From Halalkalibacter sp. APA_J-10(15) (GTDB taxonomy: Bacteria > Bacillota > Bacilli > Bacillales > Bacillaceae_D): DNA of 64,000 nt. Shown one piece after another: positions 8,135 to 16,002 of this stretch. The position numbers and the translations under genes are program-made. The DNA lies in the NCBI RefSeq assembly GCF_023017105.1, contig NZ_JALKEV010000007.1:1-64000 (forward strand), given 5' to 3'. Under the pieces are notes generated by a model, which made no database searches, was not told the origin of the DNA, and saw nothing but the letters and a program-made list of their open reading frames with translations. The stretch's first letter is position 1. Every line of letters begins with the position of its first letter.

Positions 8135-8725
8135 ATGGTTTCAAACAGAAAAAAAGCAACTTCTGAAAAGATAATGGATGCCGCAATTGAACTATTTTCG
8201 AAAAATGGCTTTGAAGGCGTTACAACAGAAGAAATTGCAGCAGAAGCTGGTTTTAGTGAAAAAACGTTGTTTCGTCATTTCAAAAGTAAGCAAAACTTAT
8301 TGGAGCAGGCCATTGATCGCTACCATTACGCGGATGAAATGCGTAAGGTTTTTGACCGTGAGTTAAGCTGGAATATAGAGGATGATTTGTGGTTGATTAG
8401 TGAGAATTACCACAGAATTATGTACCGAAACCGTAAGATGTTGCGCGTCATTATGAAGGTTGGCAAAAATCTTCCCGAACTGCATCAGTATGCGCATCGT
8501 CATCCGAAAGCATTGCAGGAATTTTTAACTAATTATTTTGTGGAAATGAAAAAGCAAGATAAGCTGTATGACCTGGATGAAGAAAAAGTAGCGATTACTT
8601 TTTTGTATATGAATTTTGGTTTGGCACAAGGACGAATGAATGAAGACTCCAAGTTTTCTGATAAAGAATTCAAGGAATTATTGAAAGAAAGTGTGACTCT
8701 TTTCACTAGGGGAGTAACCCCCTAG
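8135..8725 (+). CDS. TetR-family regulator
   Basis: 196 residues. The N-terminal helix-turn-helix (about residues 10-55) reads KIMDAAIELFSKNGFEGVTTEEIA then FSEKTLFRHFKSK. The C-terminal ligand domain is not recognisable further. ATG is preceded by AAAGGATG. Its likely targets are itself and the adjacent MFS exporter, since both promoter regions carry GTCAGTAC(T/A)GAC. The stop codon lies within the 3' arm of a terminator hairpin. Confidence 0.9.
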   Translation: MVSNRKKATSEKIMDAAIELFSKNGFEGVTTEEIAAEAGFSEKTLFRHFKSKQNLLEQAIDRYHYADEMRKVFDRELSWNIEDDLWLISENYHRIMYRNRKMLRVIMKVGKNLPELHQYAHRHPKALQEFLTNYFVEMKKQDKLYDLDEEKVAITFLYMNFGLAQGRMNEDSKFSDKEFKELLKESVTLFTRGVTP

Positions 8726-8733
8726 TTATTTTT
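8705..8733 (+). terminator. Intrinsic terminator overlapping the tetR stop
   Basis: ACTAGGGG pairs with CCCCTAGT around a short loop, then TATTTTT. It separates tetR from the MFS gene, so the latter needs its own promoter. Confidence 0.75.
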
Positions 8734-8749
8734 ACAAATGATAATGTCA

Positions 8750-8761
8750 GTCAGTACAGAC
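8750..8761. promoter_or_regulatory. Putative TetR operator before the MFS gene
   Basis: GTCAGTACAGAC differs from the tetR palindrome at 8101-8112 by one base. The preceding ATGATAA is also shared between the two regions. Confidence 0.65.
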
Positions 8762-8784
8762 TTTCTAATAAGAGGGTGATGAAA

Positions 8785-10152
8785 ATGATAATGAAGAAAC
8801 ACAATGAAACGTTGCTAATGGTCGTCATGTTAACTGTGACCTTGTCTTCTATGAGTGTTTTGCTTTTTAATTTCGTTCTTCCGTTAATTCGAGAAGAATT
8901 TCAACTTACGAGTTCTCAGGTGAGCTGGGTTACTTCTTCGTATACGCTTTTATATGGAATTGGCACTGCTATCTATGGGAAATTGGCCGACCGTTATCAA
9001 TTAAAGTATTTGTTGACATTTGGATTAGTTGTATTCTGTTTAGCTTCTTTGCTTGGCTTCTTTTCGACTTCCTACTGGTTGTTGCTTGTTGCAAGAAGCA
9101 TACAGGCTATCGGGGCAGCTGCTATTCCCGCGACAGCGACACTCATCCCGATTCGTTATTATCCAATAGAACAACGAGGGAAAGCAATGGGAACTGTATT
9201 TGCTGGTCTCGCATTGGGAAGTGCACTCGGTCCAATCACTTCAGCAATGGTTGTCAGTGTTTTGGATTGGCGCTGGTTGTTTGTTATTCCGCTGTTGTTG
9301 GTGTTTACCTTACCAATCTATTTGAAGCTTCTTGGAGATGAACAGGTGGTGGAAACAAAGATTGATTGGTTGGGAGGTGCATTGCTTGCATTAAGTGTAG
9401 CGCAAATCTTATTATCGGCTACGATCCATATAGCGTGGTTGATTGGAGGAGGGGTAGCGCTCATCTCTTTTATCGCTCGGATTCGTTATGCTAAAGATCC
9501 ATTCGTACAACCGAAGCTTTTTCAAAATCGTGAGTACCGATTTTATCTTATTCTAGCTTTTATTGTTACAGGAATTGGCTATTCGTTGTTTTTTACAACT
9601 CCGCTTTTTCTGGCAGAGGTACACACTCTTCAAGCGAGCATCATTGGTTTGGTCATGGTGCCTGCTGCAGCAGTTACGGCAATTCTTAATCGGCAAGGTG
9701 GTAAGTTAGCAGATAGAAAGGGTCCAAATGTTCTATTTTTTGTTGCTGCGAGTTTATTGTGTTCGTGCTTTTTATTATTGTCCACCTTTATTGGTGCAAA
9801 TGTTTGGATCATCGCTTGCTTCCTTATATTAGGGTACTTAGGCCAATCCTTTATGGCAATTGTAATGTCGAGGGCGATCTCGTTGACATTACCTGCAAAT
9901 CAATCCGGCATTGGCATGGGGCTGTTAATGATGCAAAACTTTATTGCCGGTTCGATTGCAATTGGAATTTATAGTAGAGTCATTGACATTGAAACAAGTC
10001 GTTCATGGAATCCATTGTCACCTCACTTGTCGGGCTCGGTTTTCAGTAACCTCTTTCTCGCTTTGGCGATTTTGTGTGTAACGGTTTTTATTATCTACTC
10101 CTATCGTTTGCGAATGAATCCTAAAAAAAGTTTACACGAATTTGAAGGATAA
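8785..10152 (+). CDS. MFS drug exporter, TetA(L)/DHA2-like
   Basis: 455 residues, the size and layout of 14-helix Gram-positive exporters such as TetA(L). Motif A-like segment GKLADRYQLKYLL after helix 2, RSIQAIGAAAIPA in helix 4, and the antiporter-type segment GLALGSALGPITS in helix 5. It uses proton-driven antiport in this family; the substrate cannot be read. ATG 8785 is preferred (AGAGGG upstream); GTG 8776 and ATG 8779 are alternatives. Expected to be repressed by the neighbouring TetR. Confidence 0.85.
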   Translation: MIMKKHNETLLMVVMLTVTLSSMSVLLFNFVLPLIREEFQLTSSQVSWVTSSYTLLYGIGTAIYGKLADRYQLKYLLTFGLVVFCLASLLGFFSTSYWLLLVARSIQAIGAAAIPATATLIPIRYYPIEQRGKAMGTVFAGLALGSALGPITSAMVVSVLDWRWLFVIPLLLVFTLPIYLKLLGDEQVVETKIDWLGGALLALSVAQILLSATIHIAWLIGGGVALISFIARIRYAKDPFVQPKLFQNREYRFYLILAFIVTGIGYSLFFTTPLFLAEVHTLQASIIGLVMVPAAAVTAILNRQGGKLADRKGPNVLFFVAASLLCSCFLLLSTFIGANVWIIACFLILGYLGQSFMAIVMSRAISLTLPANQSGIGMGLLMMQNFIAGSIAIGIYSRVIDIETSRSWNPLSPHLSGSVFSNLFLALAILCVTVFIIYSYRLRMNPKKSLHEFEG

Positions 10153-10209
10153 AAGGTGACAGCAACGATTTAAGCAATTTTGTAATTGATGGTGAAAGGA
10201 GGTGGTTAC

Positions 10210-10560
10210 ATGAAGCTAAGCCATTTGAATTTAACAGTCAATGATGTGGATGCTACAAGGGAGTTCTTGGAAACTTATTTTCATATGAAGTCCGGCAGTC
10301 CTTCTGGAAAAGGATTTGCTGTGATGTATGACGACGATCAGTTTGTCTTGACTTTAATGCAGGGGAAAGATGTTCAGTACCCTAAAACATTTCATATTGG
10401 TTTCCCTCAAGAGAGTAGAGAAGATGTTGATCGCATTAACCAACGCTTGAAAAAGGATGGTTATCAGGTCGGTTCTCCAGCAGAATCTCACGGATACACC
10501 TTTTACGTTAAAGCCCCAGGTGGATTTACTGTTGAGGTGATTAAAAGAAAGGGCATTTAA
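10210..10560 (+). CDS. VOC (glyoxalase/bleomycin-resistance) family protein
   Basis: 116 residues with the single VOC pattern: LSHLNLTVNDVDATREFLETYF at the start and GYTFYVKAPGGFTVEVI at the end, giving H, E and E as candidate metal ligands. The ATG is just after GGAGGTGG; an upstream in-frame ATG (10186) lacks a ribosome site. Downstream of the MFS gene by 57 bp, so possibly co-transcribed; a resistance or detoxification role is an inference. Confidence 0.8.
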   Translation: MKLSHLNLTVNDVDATREFLETYFHMKSGSPSGKGFAVMYDDDQFVLTLMQGKDVQYPKTFHIGFPQESREDVDRINQRLKKDGYQVGSPAESHGYTFYVKAPGGFTVEVIKRKGI

Positions 10561-10640
10561 AGTATTAAAGGCTGCTTTAGAAAAGAGTTAGGAAAATTAA
10601 GGCGTATAGTCGGGAGCATCGACCTGTTACTTTGCCATAC

Positions 10641-10698
10641 AAAACGTAGAAGTGAACTAGCATTAGGCGATGAAGTGCAAGACGCCTCTACGTTTTTC
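10641..10698. terminator. Probable bidirectional terminator
   Basis: AAAACGTAGA pairs with TCTACGTTTT, with an inner AGGCG/CGCCT helix, between the convergent VOC and CDF genes. T-runs follow on the plus strand. Confidence 0.6.
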
Positions 10699-10706
10699 TT
10701 TTACTT

Positions 10707-11609
10707 TTAAATCATTGAATGTTCTTGCACTCTCAAGTCCTCCTTTTCGATTTGAATCGTGCTATGTTCAATGTGAAGCTTTGTCCTTATATAATGATTC
10801 GCTTGTAACAAGATATCATGATGCTTTTCTGAATAGGAAGGCTCAATGATGAGGTGTGCAGTTAAGCTATTGATACCAGATGTGATCGTCCATACGTGTA
10901 AATCATGGATATTGATGACACCCTCTACTTGAAGTAAAGCATTCTCAACCTCTTGTAAATGGATATTTTTCGGTGTTCCCTCCAATAGGATATGAATCGT
11001 TTCCTTTAATAAGGAAAATGCTGTAAAAGAAATCATGATCGCAATGATGATACTTAGTATCGGATCGGCTACAAACCATCCAGTAAAGTAAATGATGATT
11101 CCAGCTACAATAGCAGCAGCAGAGCCTAAGGTATCACTTAGTACATGCAAATAAGCGCCTCGCATATTAAGGTTATCCTTCACATCCCCTCGCATTAGAG
11201 CAAACATAGCGCCAATATTAGCTATAAGTCCAATGAACGCAATGAATATCATCGCTCCTCCCATTACTTCTTGAGGCGACATGAACCTGTCAATTGCTTC
11301 TCGTATAATAAATACGGAAATGATTAATAAAGCGACACTGTTCAATAGAGCAGCTAAGATTTCAAATCGATGGTTTCCAAACGTACGTTTTCGAGTTGCT
11401 GCTTTTGAGGCAAGAATAATAGCCACTAAGCTGATCAACAAATTAGAGAAGTCATTAAACATATGAACCGCATCAGCTAAAAGCGCTAAGCTCCCTGTCC
11501 AAAGACCGCCGATAAACTGAATAAACATCCAACTTCCGATGATCACCATTGCGATCATTAAATTTCTTTTATTCACTTGTCCAGTATGATGATGGTGATG
11601 CTGTCCCAT
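10707..11609 (-). CDS. czcD: Cation diffusion facilitator (CzcD-type zinc exporter)
   Basis: 300 residues with a His-rich N-terminus (HHHHH at residues 4-8), six transmembrane helices, the helix-2 ligand motif LLADAVHMFND, the helix-5 motif HVLSDTLGS, and a cytoplasmic ferredoxin-like domain with INIHDLHVWTI. These are the CDF metal-site positions (HxxxD and HxxxD type) used for Zn2+/H+ exchange. An SmtB-type palindrome lies 28-51 bp upstream and the ArsR-family regulator gene follows upstream on the same strand, so zinc-inducible expression is expected. Confidence 0.9.
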   Translation of the reverse strand: MGQHHHHHTGQVNKRNLMIAMVIIGSWMFIQFIGGLWTGSLALLADAVHMFNDFSNLLISLVAIILASKAATRKRTFGNHRFEILAALLNSVALLIISVFIIREAIDRFMSPQEVMGGAMIFIAFIGLIANIGAMFALMRGDVKDNLNMRGAYLHVLSDTLGSAAAIVAGIIIYFTGWFVADPILSIIIAIMISFTAFSLLKETIHILLEGTPKNIHLQEVENALLQVEGVINIHDLHVWTITSGINSLTAHLIIEPSYSEKHHDILLQANHYIRTKLHIEHSTIQIEKEDLRVQEHSMI

Positions 11610-11636
11610 TATTATCTCTCCTTATTATAATTATTT

Positions 11637-11660
11637 ATACATGAACATATATTCATGTAT
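11637..11660. promoter_or_regulatory. CzrA/SmtB-type operator of the CDF gene
   Basis: Perfect inverted repeat with arms ATACATGAA and TTCATGTAT around CATATA; it contains the TGAACA...TATTCA core typical of SmtB/CzrA sites. Confidence 0.75.
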
Positions 11661-11719
11661 AAGGTGTCATTTATTGATAGTCCTAAAAAGCACTATTTCA
11701 TTAGGGGGATGAACACCTT

Positions 11720-12025
11720 TTAATCGTGATTTGAGTGTTGGATGGTCTTTTCAAGAATTTCCATGACATGCTCATCTTCGGGAGAATAGTAAATAGATGT
11801 TCCAACTCGTCGAGAATTAACAAGGCGCAAATTCTTAAGAAACCGTAGCTGATGAGAAATGGTCGATTGTCCTAATGATAAATGTTCTACAATTTCGCCA
11901 ACTGAGCATTCTTTTACAGATAATAAATGCAAAATTCTTATACGGGTAGGGTCCCCAAGAGCCTTAAACGTTTGTGAGACGATAAATAGGGTTTCTTTAT
12001 CAAGGTCAGTATGATGTGACATCAT
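11720..12025 (-). CDS. czrA: ArsR/SmtB-family zinc-sensing repressor (CzrA-like)
   Basis: 101 residues. The winged helix reads [20 protein letters not shown] and the C-terminal helix has D84-x-H86-x10-H97-xx-H100, exactly the alpha-5 metal site of zinc/cobalt sensors (DxHx10HxxE/H). C40 lies in the alpha-3 region but the full CVC motif is absent. ATG with AAGGAGTG upstream. A related palindrome lies in its own promoter and a better one in front of the CDF gene. Inference: derepresses both on zinc excess. Confidence 0.85.
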   Translation of the reverse strand: MMSHHTDLDKETLFIVSQTFKALGDPTRIRILHLLSVKECSVGEIVEHLSLGQSTISHQLRFLKNLRLVNSRRVGTSIYYSPEDEHVMEILEKTIQHSNHD

Positions 12026-12042
12026 TTTGCACTCCTTATAAA

Positions 12043-12060
12043 TATGATCATGTGTTCATA
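12043..12060. promoter_or_regulatory. Putative operator of the ArsR gene
   Basis: TATGATCATGTGTTCATA, which on the minus strand gives TGAACA-CA-TGATCA, matching the CDF operator in one half and degenerate in the other. Confidence 0.55.
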
Positions 12061-12225
12061 TTAACATAATATGATTTAATATACTAGAATGATCTTAAAA
12101 TTTCCTGTAATGTTAATACAAGATTTTCTTAAGAATAATATGAAAAGTTGATGAGAGTTTGTTAAGGTTGTATATTGATATTCATCTTTATTTTTAATCA
12201 TAAATAAAAAAATATAAAATAACCG

Positions 12226-12256
12226 TTGACCCTTACCTTAGGTAGGGGTCTATTGT
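12226..12256 (+). promoter_or_regulatory. MerR-type promoter/operator with 19-bp spacer
   Basis: TTGACC at 12226-12231, a 19-bp spacer and TATTGT at 12251-12256. Within it GACCCTTACC-TTA-GGTAGGGGTC is an inverted repeat with one mismatch. The overlong spacer and dyad are diagnostic of MerR activation by DNA untwisting. Confidence 0.8.
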
Positions 12257-12280
12257 TTATGTATAGGGAGGTGAGTCAAG

Positions 12281-13015
12281 TTGTTAACAGTGAAACAAGT
12301 GGCTGATTTGACGGGAATCACGATTAAAACGCTTTATCATTATCACAAGATTGGTTTGTTAGAACCTAGTGAAGTAACGGAGGCTGGCTATCGGTTATAC
12401 GGAAAGGAGCAGCTTGAAAGATTACAACACATTTTGTTTTATCGAGAATTAGATTTCTCACTAGAGGCCATTCAAACGATATTAGGTGAAAGAAATAATC
12501 GTTACACAGTATTAATGGAACAAAAAGTATTGATGGAAAAGAAAAGAGAGCGCATCAATCTTATTTTAGAAACGATTAACGAAACGATTCATTTTGAGGA
12601 GAGGGGAAAAGAGATGGATGAACATAAGATGTTTAAAGGTCTAAATAAAGAACAGTGGCAAGAACAGATGAACGAGCAAAATGAGTATTTGAACGAACAC
12701 TATGAATATGAAATTCCAACAGATGATATAACGAGTAACGAATTGGATGAGTCCGCACGAGAGTCTCAAGAGTTCATGAGTAAAATGGCTTTTGCGTTAA
12801 AAGAGGGGTGGAGTGTGGATGATGAAAGGGTGAAGCATCTTATCGCTCACCATATCGACTTTATTAACGAACATATTATGGAGCTCGATGAGAAAGGCTT
12901 TGTGGAATCGACTTGGTTTTTTATAAACGATGAATTTCACAAAAATATGTTGGAGGAACAACAAATTGGATTAAGTTATTATTTGTATGCCGCTTCTGTT
13001 AGTTATTCCGAGTAG
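12281..13015 (+). CDS. MerR-family regulator with TipAS drug-binding domain
   Basis: 244 residues. The N-terminal MerR helix-turn-helix reads VADLTGITIKTLYHYHKIGLLEPS and ends about residue 70. A coiled coil follows, then a TipAS-type domain (about 115-244). TipAS proteins bind thiopeptide and other antibiotics and activate their own promoter. TTG start after AGGGAGGTGA. The ABC exporter genes start 26 bp downstream, so they are probably in the same drug-inducible operon. Confidence 0.85.
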   Translation: MLTVKQVADLTGITIKTLYHYHKIGLLEPSEVTEAGYRLYGKEQLERLQHILFYRELDFSLEAIQTILGERNNRYTVLMEQKVLMEKKRERINLILETINETIHFEERGKEMDEHKMFKGLNKEQWQEQMNEQNEYLNEHYEYEIPTDDITSNELDESARESQEFMSKMAFALKEGWSVDDERVKHLIAHHIDFINEHIMELDEKGFVESTWFFINDEFHKNMLEEQQIGLSYYLYAASVSYSE

Positions 13016-13041
13016 ACTTTATTAGGATTGGGGGAGGTTTA

Positions 13042-14022
13042 ATGGAATCAGTTATTAAAGTAAACAAGTTGATCAAACAGTACCGTAACTCTAAAGAGCA
13101 TGCTGTAGATCATATTAGTTTTGAAGTGAAGGAAGGAGAGTTTTTCTCCTTTCTTGGCCCGAACGGTGCCGGGAAAACAACGACGATCTCTATTCTGACA
13201 ACGATCTTATCTAAAACGTCTGGAGAAGTGATGATTGCAGGCTACGATGTAGATAAGGAGGCTAAGCAGGCTCGTCGTTGTATTGGTATTTTGTTTCAAA
13301 ACCCTAGTGTAGACCTAGAATTAACATTTGAGGAGAACATTCGTCTTCATGTGAGTTTATATGGGATTTATGGCTATCGTCCACTATATCGTCTTATGCC
13401 TAGAGAGTACAAAATGCGCCTTCAAGAATTGGCTGAGATGATGGACATGAGTGAAGCCCTTTTCAAGAAGCTCAATACATTCTCGGGAGGGATGAGGCGA
13501 AAAGTAGAAATTGTTCGAAGCTTAATGCATCAGCCCAAAATACTATTCTTGGACGAACCGACACAAGGATTGGATGCAGCTAGTCGCTATTCTTTTTGGA
13601 ATTATATCCAAAAGGTTCGTAAAGAAAAGAATATAACTATTTTTTTAACGACTCATTATTTAGCTGAGGCAGAGGCTGCGGATAAGGTGTGTCTGGTCCA
13701 TCGAGGGAAAATAGCGATGTATGGTAAGCCTAATGAAATAAAGAATAGACTAATGGTTGAAAAAAGCATGTATATTGATGCGGATGATCAGAATGAATTA
13801 AAATCTGAATTATCAAATCTGGGAGCAGAATTTTCAGAAACAACTGATGGCTTAAAAGTGGTCTATCGAACTAAGACACCTCAACGGCTGATAGCACAAA
13901 TTAATTCACCACTGAAAAAGCTCCAAGTGATGGAACCAACGTTGGAGGAGGCTTACATGAATTTGATGATACGTATGGATAAGGAGAGTGATACAGATGT
14001 CAGTAGCTATAAGGGAATTTAA
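13042..14022 (+). CDS. ABC exporter ATPase, DrrA-like
   Basis: 326 residues: Walker A GPNGAGKTTT (about 38-47), Q-loop in GILFQNPSVD, signature FSGGMRRK, Walker B ILFLDEPTQGLD and the switch histidine in TTHYLAEA. A C-terminal extension of about 90 residues is typical of DrrA/antibiotic-export ATPases. It overlaps the permease gene by 26 bp. With the TipA-like regulator upstream it is probably an inducible drug exporter; the substrate is unknown. Confidence 0.9.
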   Translation: MESVIKVNKLIKQYRNSKEHAVDHISFEVKEGEFFSFLGPNGAGKTTTISILTTILSKTSGEVMIAGYDVDKEAKQARRCIGILFQNPSVDLELTFEENIRLHVSLYGIYGYRPLYRLMPREYKMRLQELAEMMDMSEALFKKLNTFSGGMRRKVEIVRSLMHQPKILFLDEPTQGLDAASRYSFWNYIQKVRKEKNITIFLTTHYLAEAEAADKVCLVHRGKIAMYGKPNEIKNRLMVEKSMYIDADDQNELKSELSNLGAEFSETTDGLKVVYRTKTPQRLIAQINSPLKKLQVMEPTLEEAYMNLMIRMDKESDTDVSSYKGI

Positions 14023-14788
14023 TGCAATGACTGCGATTACGTTTAGGGAGTTTATCAGGGCATTCAGAAGTCCTGTTCCCTTTGTTGTTAGTCTTGTTTT
14101 TCCAATTCTCTTTCTTGGCATATTGGGAGGGAGCTTGGCTCAAAATTTAGGAGGGGGAATCGGATTTCATTATTTGCAATTTGTGATGATTGGTATGATC
14201 GTTAATAGTTTGTTTTTGGAAACAATTAGTGGAATGAGTTCGTTAATAGAAGAGCGTGACAAGAATATGACGCAGGGGCTTTACGTCTCCCCTATTTCTC
14301 GGTATTCAATCATCTTAGGTAAGATGATTGGATCTGGAATGATGAGCCTAATTGGATTAGCAGGTATAATAATCGTTGCGATTGCCATGCAAATCCCCCT
14401 GGGTGGTATGAATTTACTGTGGCTTTTATTAATTACCCCAGTTATAGGTATGGTTGGAGCTTCATTAGGCATTTTCTTTATTGGTTTTGTGCGTGATAGC
14501 AAAACAGCAGATGCCGGTTCTATGTTACTCGTAATGCCACAGTTGCTCCTTTCAGGGGCTCTTATTCCCATTACCCACTCTGAGGGGATTCTTGGTTTCT
14601 TGGCGAAAATCATGCCTATGACTTATTGTATTGATTTTGCTAGAGCTGTTTTTTATTGGGGAGAACCAGAATATGATGCCGTTGTATTGCATCACCCACT
14701 ATTTAATCTATCCGTAATGATAGTTTTGTTTCTAGTCTTATCAATAGTAGGTTCAATGATGTTTGCAAGAGCAGAGAGGAATCGCTAA
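13997..14788 (+). CDS. ABC-2 type permease, DrrB-like
   Basis: 263 residues with six predicted transmembrane helices and the ABC-2 membrane signature around GLYVSPISRYSIILGKMIG and PQLLLSGALIPI. It pairs with the preceding ATPase. ATG 13997 is chosen because AAGGAGAG ends 9 bp before it; an in-frame GTG at 13988 is the alternative. Confidence 0.88.
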   Translation: MSVAIREFNAMTAITFREFIRAFRSPVPFVVSLVFPILFLGILGGSLAQNLGGGIGFHYLQFVMIGMIVNSLFLETISGMSSLIEERDKNMTQGLYVSPISRYSIILGKMIGSGMMSLIGLAGIIIVAIAMQIPLGGMNLLWLLLITPVIGMVGASLGIFFIGFVRDSKTADAGSMLLVMPQLLLSGALIPITHSEGILGFLAKIMPMTYCIDFARAVFYWGEPEYDAVVLHHPLFNLSVMIVLFLVLSIVGSMMFARAERNR

Positions 14789-15064
14789 TGTGAATTTCCC
14801 GGAAGTATGACTGAAAAGACAAGTGGAGTGAGTATGAACTTACTAACAGTAACCTTGTAAATTCAAATTTTAGGAAAATTAGTATTCATGTAGGGAATTT
14901 AAATATAATGCTTAAAGTCTAGGTTCAATGGATAGGATCTTGTAACGATCCCATTTAAATAGCGTTATTTTGATCATGCTAATCTGATTGCGCCGACTAG
15001 CACAGCACGCTAATACTCATGCTGATACACCAAAATAAGTCTTTGATGAATTTATAAATAAGTA
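14789..15064. other. Non-coding stretch before the ktr promoter
   Basis: AT-rich, with no convincing gene. A weak dyad (AATGG..GGATC / GATCC..CATT) lies near 14928-14957 and imperfect inverted sequence with TTATTTTG/CAAAATAA ends at 14965-15043. Neither has a clear T-tract. Confidence 0.4.
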
Positions 15065-15093
15065 TTGACAAAAAATGAAAAGAGGAGTAAATT
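15065..15093 (+). promoter_or_regulatory. ktrAB promoter
   Basis: TTGACA at 15065-15070, 17-bp spacer, TAAATT at 15088-15093, about 40 bp before the riboswitch. Confidence 0.6.
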
Positions 15094-15130
15094 TCTCTGT
15101 GTACAAATTAAATCACACGCATACCTTTTG

Positions 15131-15258
15131 ATCGCTTAATCTGTTTTAGAGCGGGGGAACCATTTTTAGGTGGTGAATGCCACCTTTGGGGTGAATCTTA
15201 CTAAGTAAGAGGGGATACTCTCAGTCCCTAATCCGTCAGCTAACCTCGTCAGCGTTAT
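15131..15258 (+). ncRNA. c-di-AMP riboswitch (ydaO/yuaA leader)
   Basis: Conserved family blocks appear in order: GGGGGAACC (about 15152), TTTGGGGTGAATC (15185), GGGGATACTC (15211) and TAATCCGTCAGCTAACCTCG (15229). The ends (CGCT near 15132 and AGCG near 15251) can close the outer helix. This class binds c-di-AMP and switches off potassium uptake genes, in agreement with the ktrAB genes downstream. Confidence 0.9.
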
Positions 15259-15273
15259 TGTTTTGGAGAGAAA

Positions 15274-15312
15274 GGTCTTAAGTGAAGACCATTCTTAGTG
15301 ATGGTCTTTTTT
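15274..15312 (+). terminator. Riboswitch expression platform: antiterminator/terminator
   Basis: AAGACCAT (15285) pairs with ATGGTCTT (15301) and is followed by TTTT, an intrinsic terminator. GGTCTT (15274) can instead pair with AAGACC (15285), which excludes it. Inference: c-di-AMP favours the terminator. Confidence 0.8.
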
Positions 15313-15335
15313 GCGTGGAAAAAGGAGTGAGAACG

Positions 15336-16001
15336 ATGGCAGAGAAAAAGAAACAGTTTGCTGTCATAGGCTTAGGTCGTTTTGGAGGAAGTGTTTGTAA
15401 AGAATTGTATAGAATGGGGCATCAAGTATTGGCGATCGATAACAACGATGTGAAAGTAAATGAAATTGCCCCATTTTCAACACATTCAGTCATAGCAAAT
15501 TCTACAGACGAAAAAGCGTTAAAATCTCTGGGCATTCGCAATTTTGAATACGTAATCGTTGCAATCGGTGATAATATTCAATCAAGTATATTGACAACCT
15601 TAGTGTTAAAAGAAATGGGAGTGGAAAATGTATGGGTGAAAGCACAGAATAACTATCATCATAAGGTCCTCGATAAGATTGGAGCAGATCGCATTATTCA
15701 TCCAGAACAAGACATGGGAATTCGAATTGCTCAGCATATAACATCAGAAAAAATAGTAGATTATATAGAGTTATCGGATGATTATAGTATTGTTGAGCTA
15801 CTAGCGACAGAGAAAATACATAATCGTTCGCTCATTGATTTACATATACGTGCTAAATATGGATGTACGATTTTAGCTATTAAGCGTGATGAGGATTTGA
15901 ATGTTTCTCCGCTGCCGGTAGATGTTATTCGTGAAAAGGATATTTTGATTGTGATTGGTCATAAATTGGATCTAAAGCGATTTGAAGAAGAAGGTATGTA
16001 A
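15336..16001 (+). CDS. ktrA: KtrA, regulatory subunit of potassium transporter
   Basis: 221 residues, equal to B. subtilis KtrA. The RCK-N Rossmann domain starts FAVIGLGRFGGSVCKEL and keeps VIVAIGDNIQ and VKAQNNYHHKVL. The RCK-C (TrkA-C) domain from about residue 135 binds c-di-AMP in this family. It forms an octameric ring gating KtrB by ATP/ADP. ATG 15336 follows AAAGGAGTGAG; an upstream in-frame GTG lies inside the terminator stem and is rejected. Confidence 0.95.
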   Translation: MAEKKKQFAVIGLGRFGGSVCKELYRMGHQVLAIDNNDVKVNEIAPFSTHSVIANSTDEKALKSLGIRNFEYVIVAIGDNIQSSILTTLVLKEMGVENVWVKAQNNYHHKVLDKIGADRIIHPEQDMGIRIAQHITSEKIVDYIELSDDYSIVELLATEKIHNRSLIDLHIRAKYGCTILAIKRDEDLNVSPLPVDVIREKDILIVIGHKLDLKRFEEEGM

Positions 16002-16002
16002 A

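Noticed and set aside
15282-15335. N-terminal extension of KtrA from GTG 15282
   Set aside because: The extension runs through the riboswitch terminator stem; ATG 15336 has a strong ribosome site and gives the family length.
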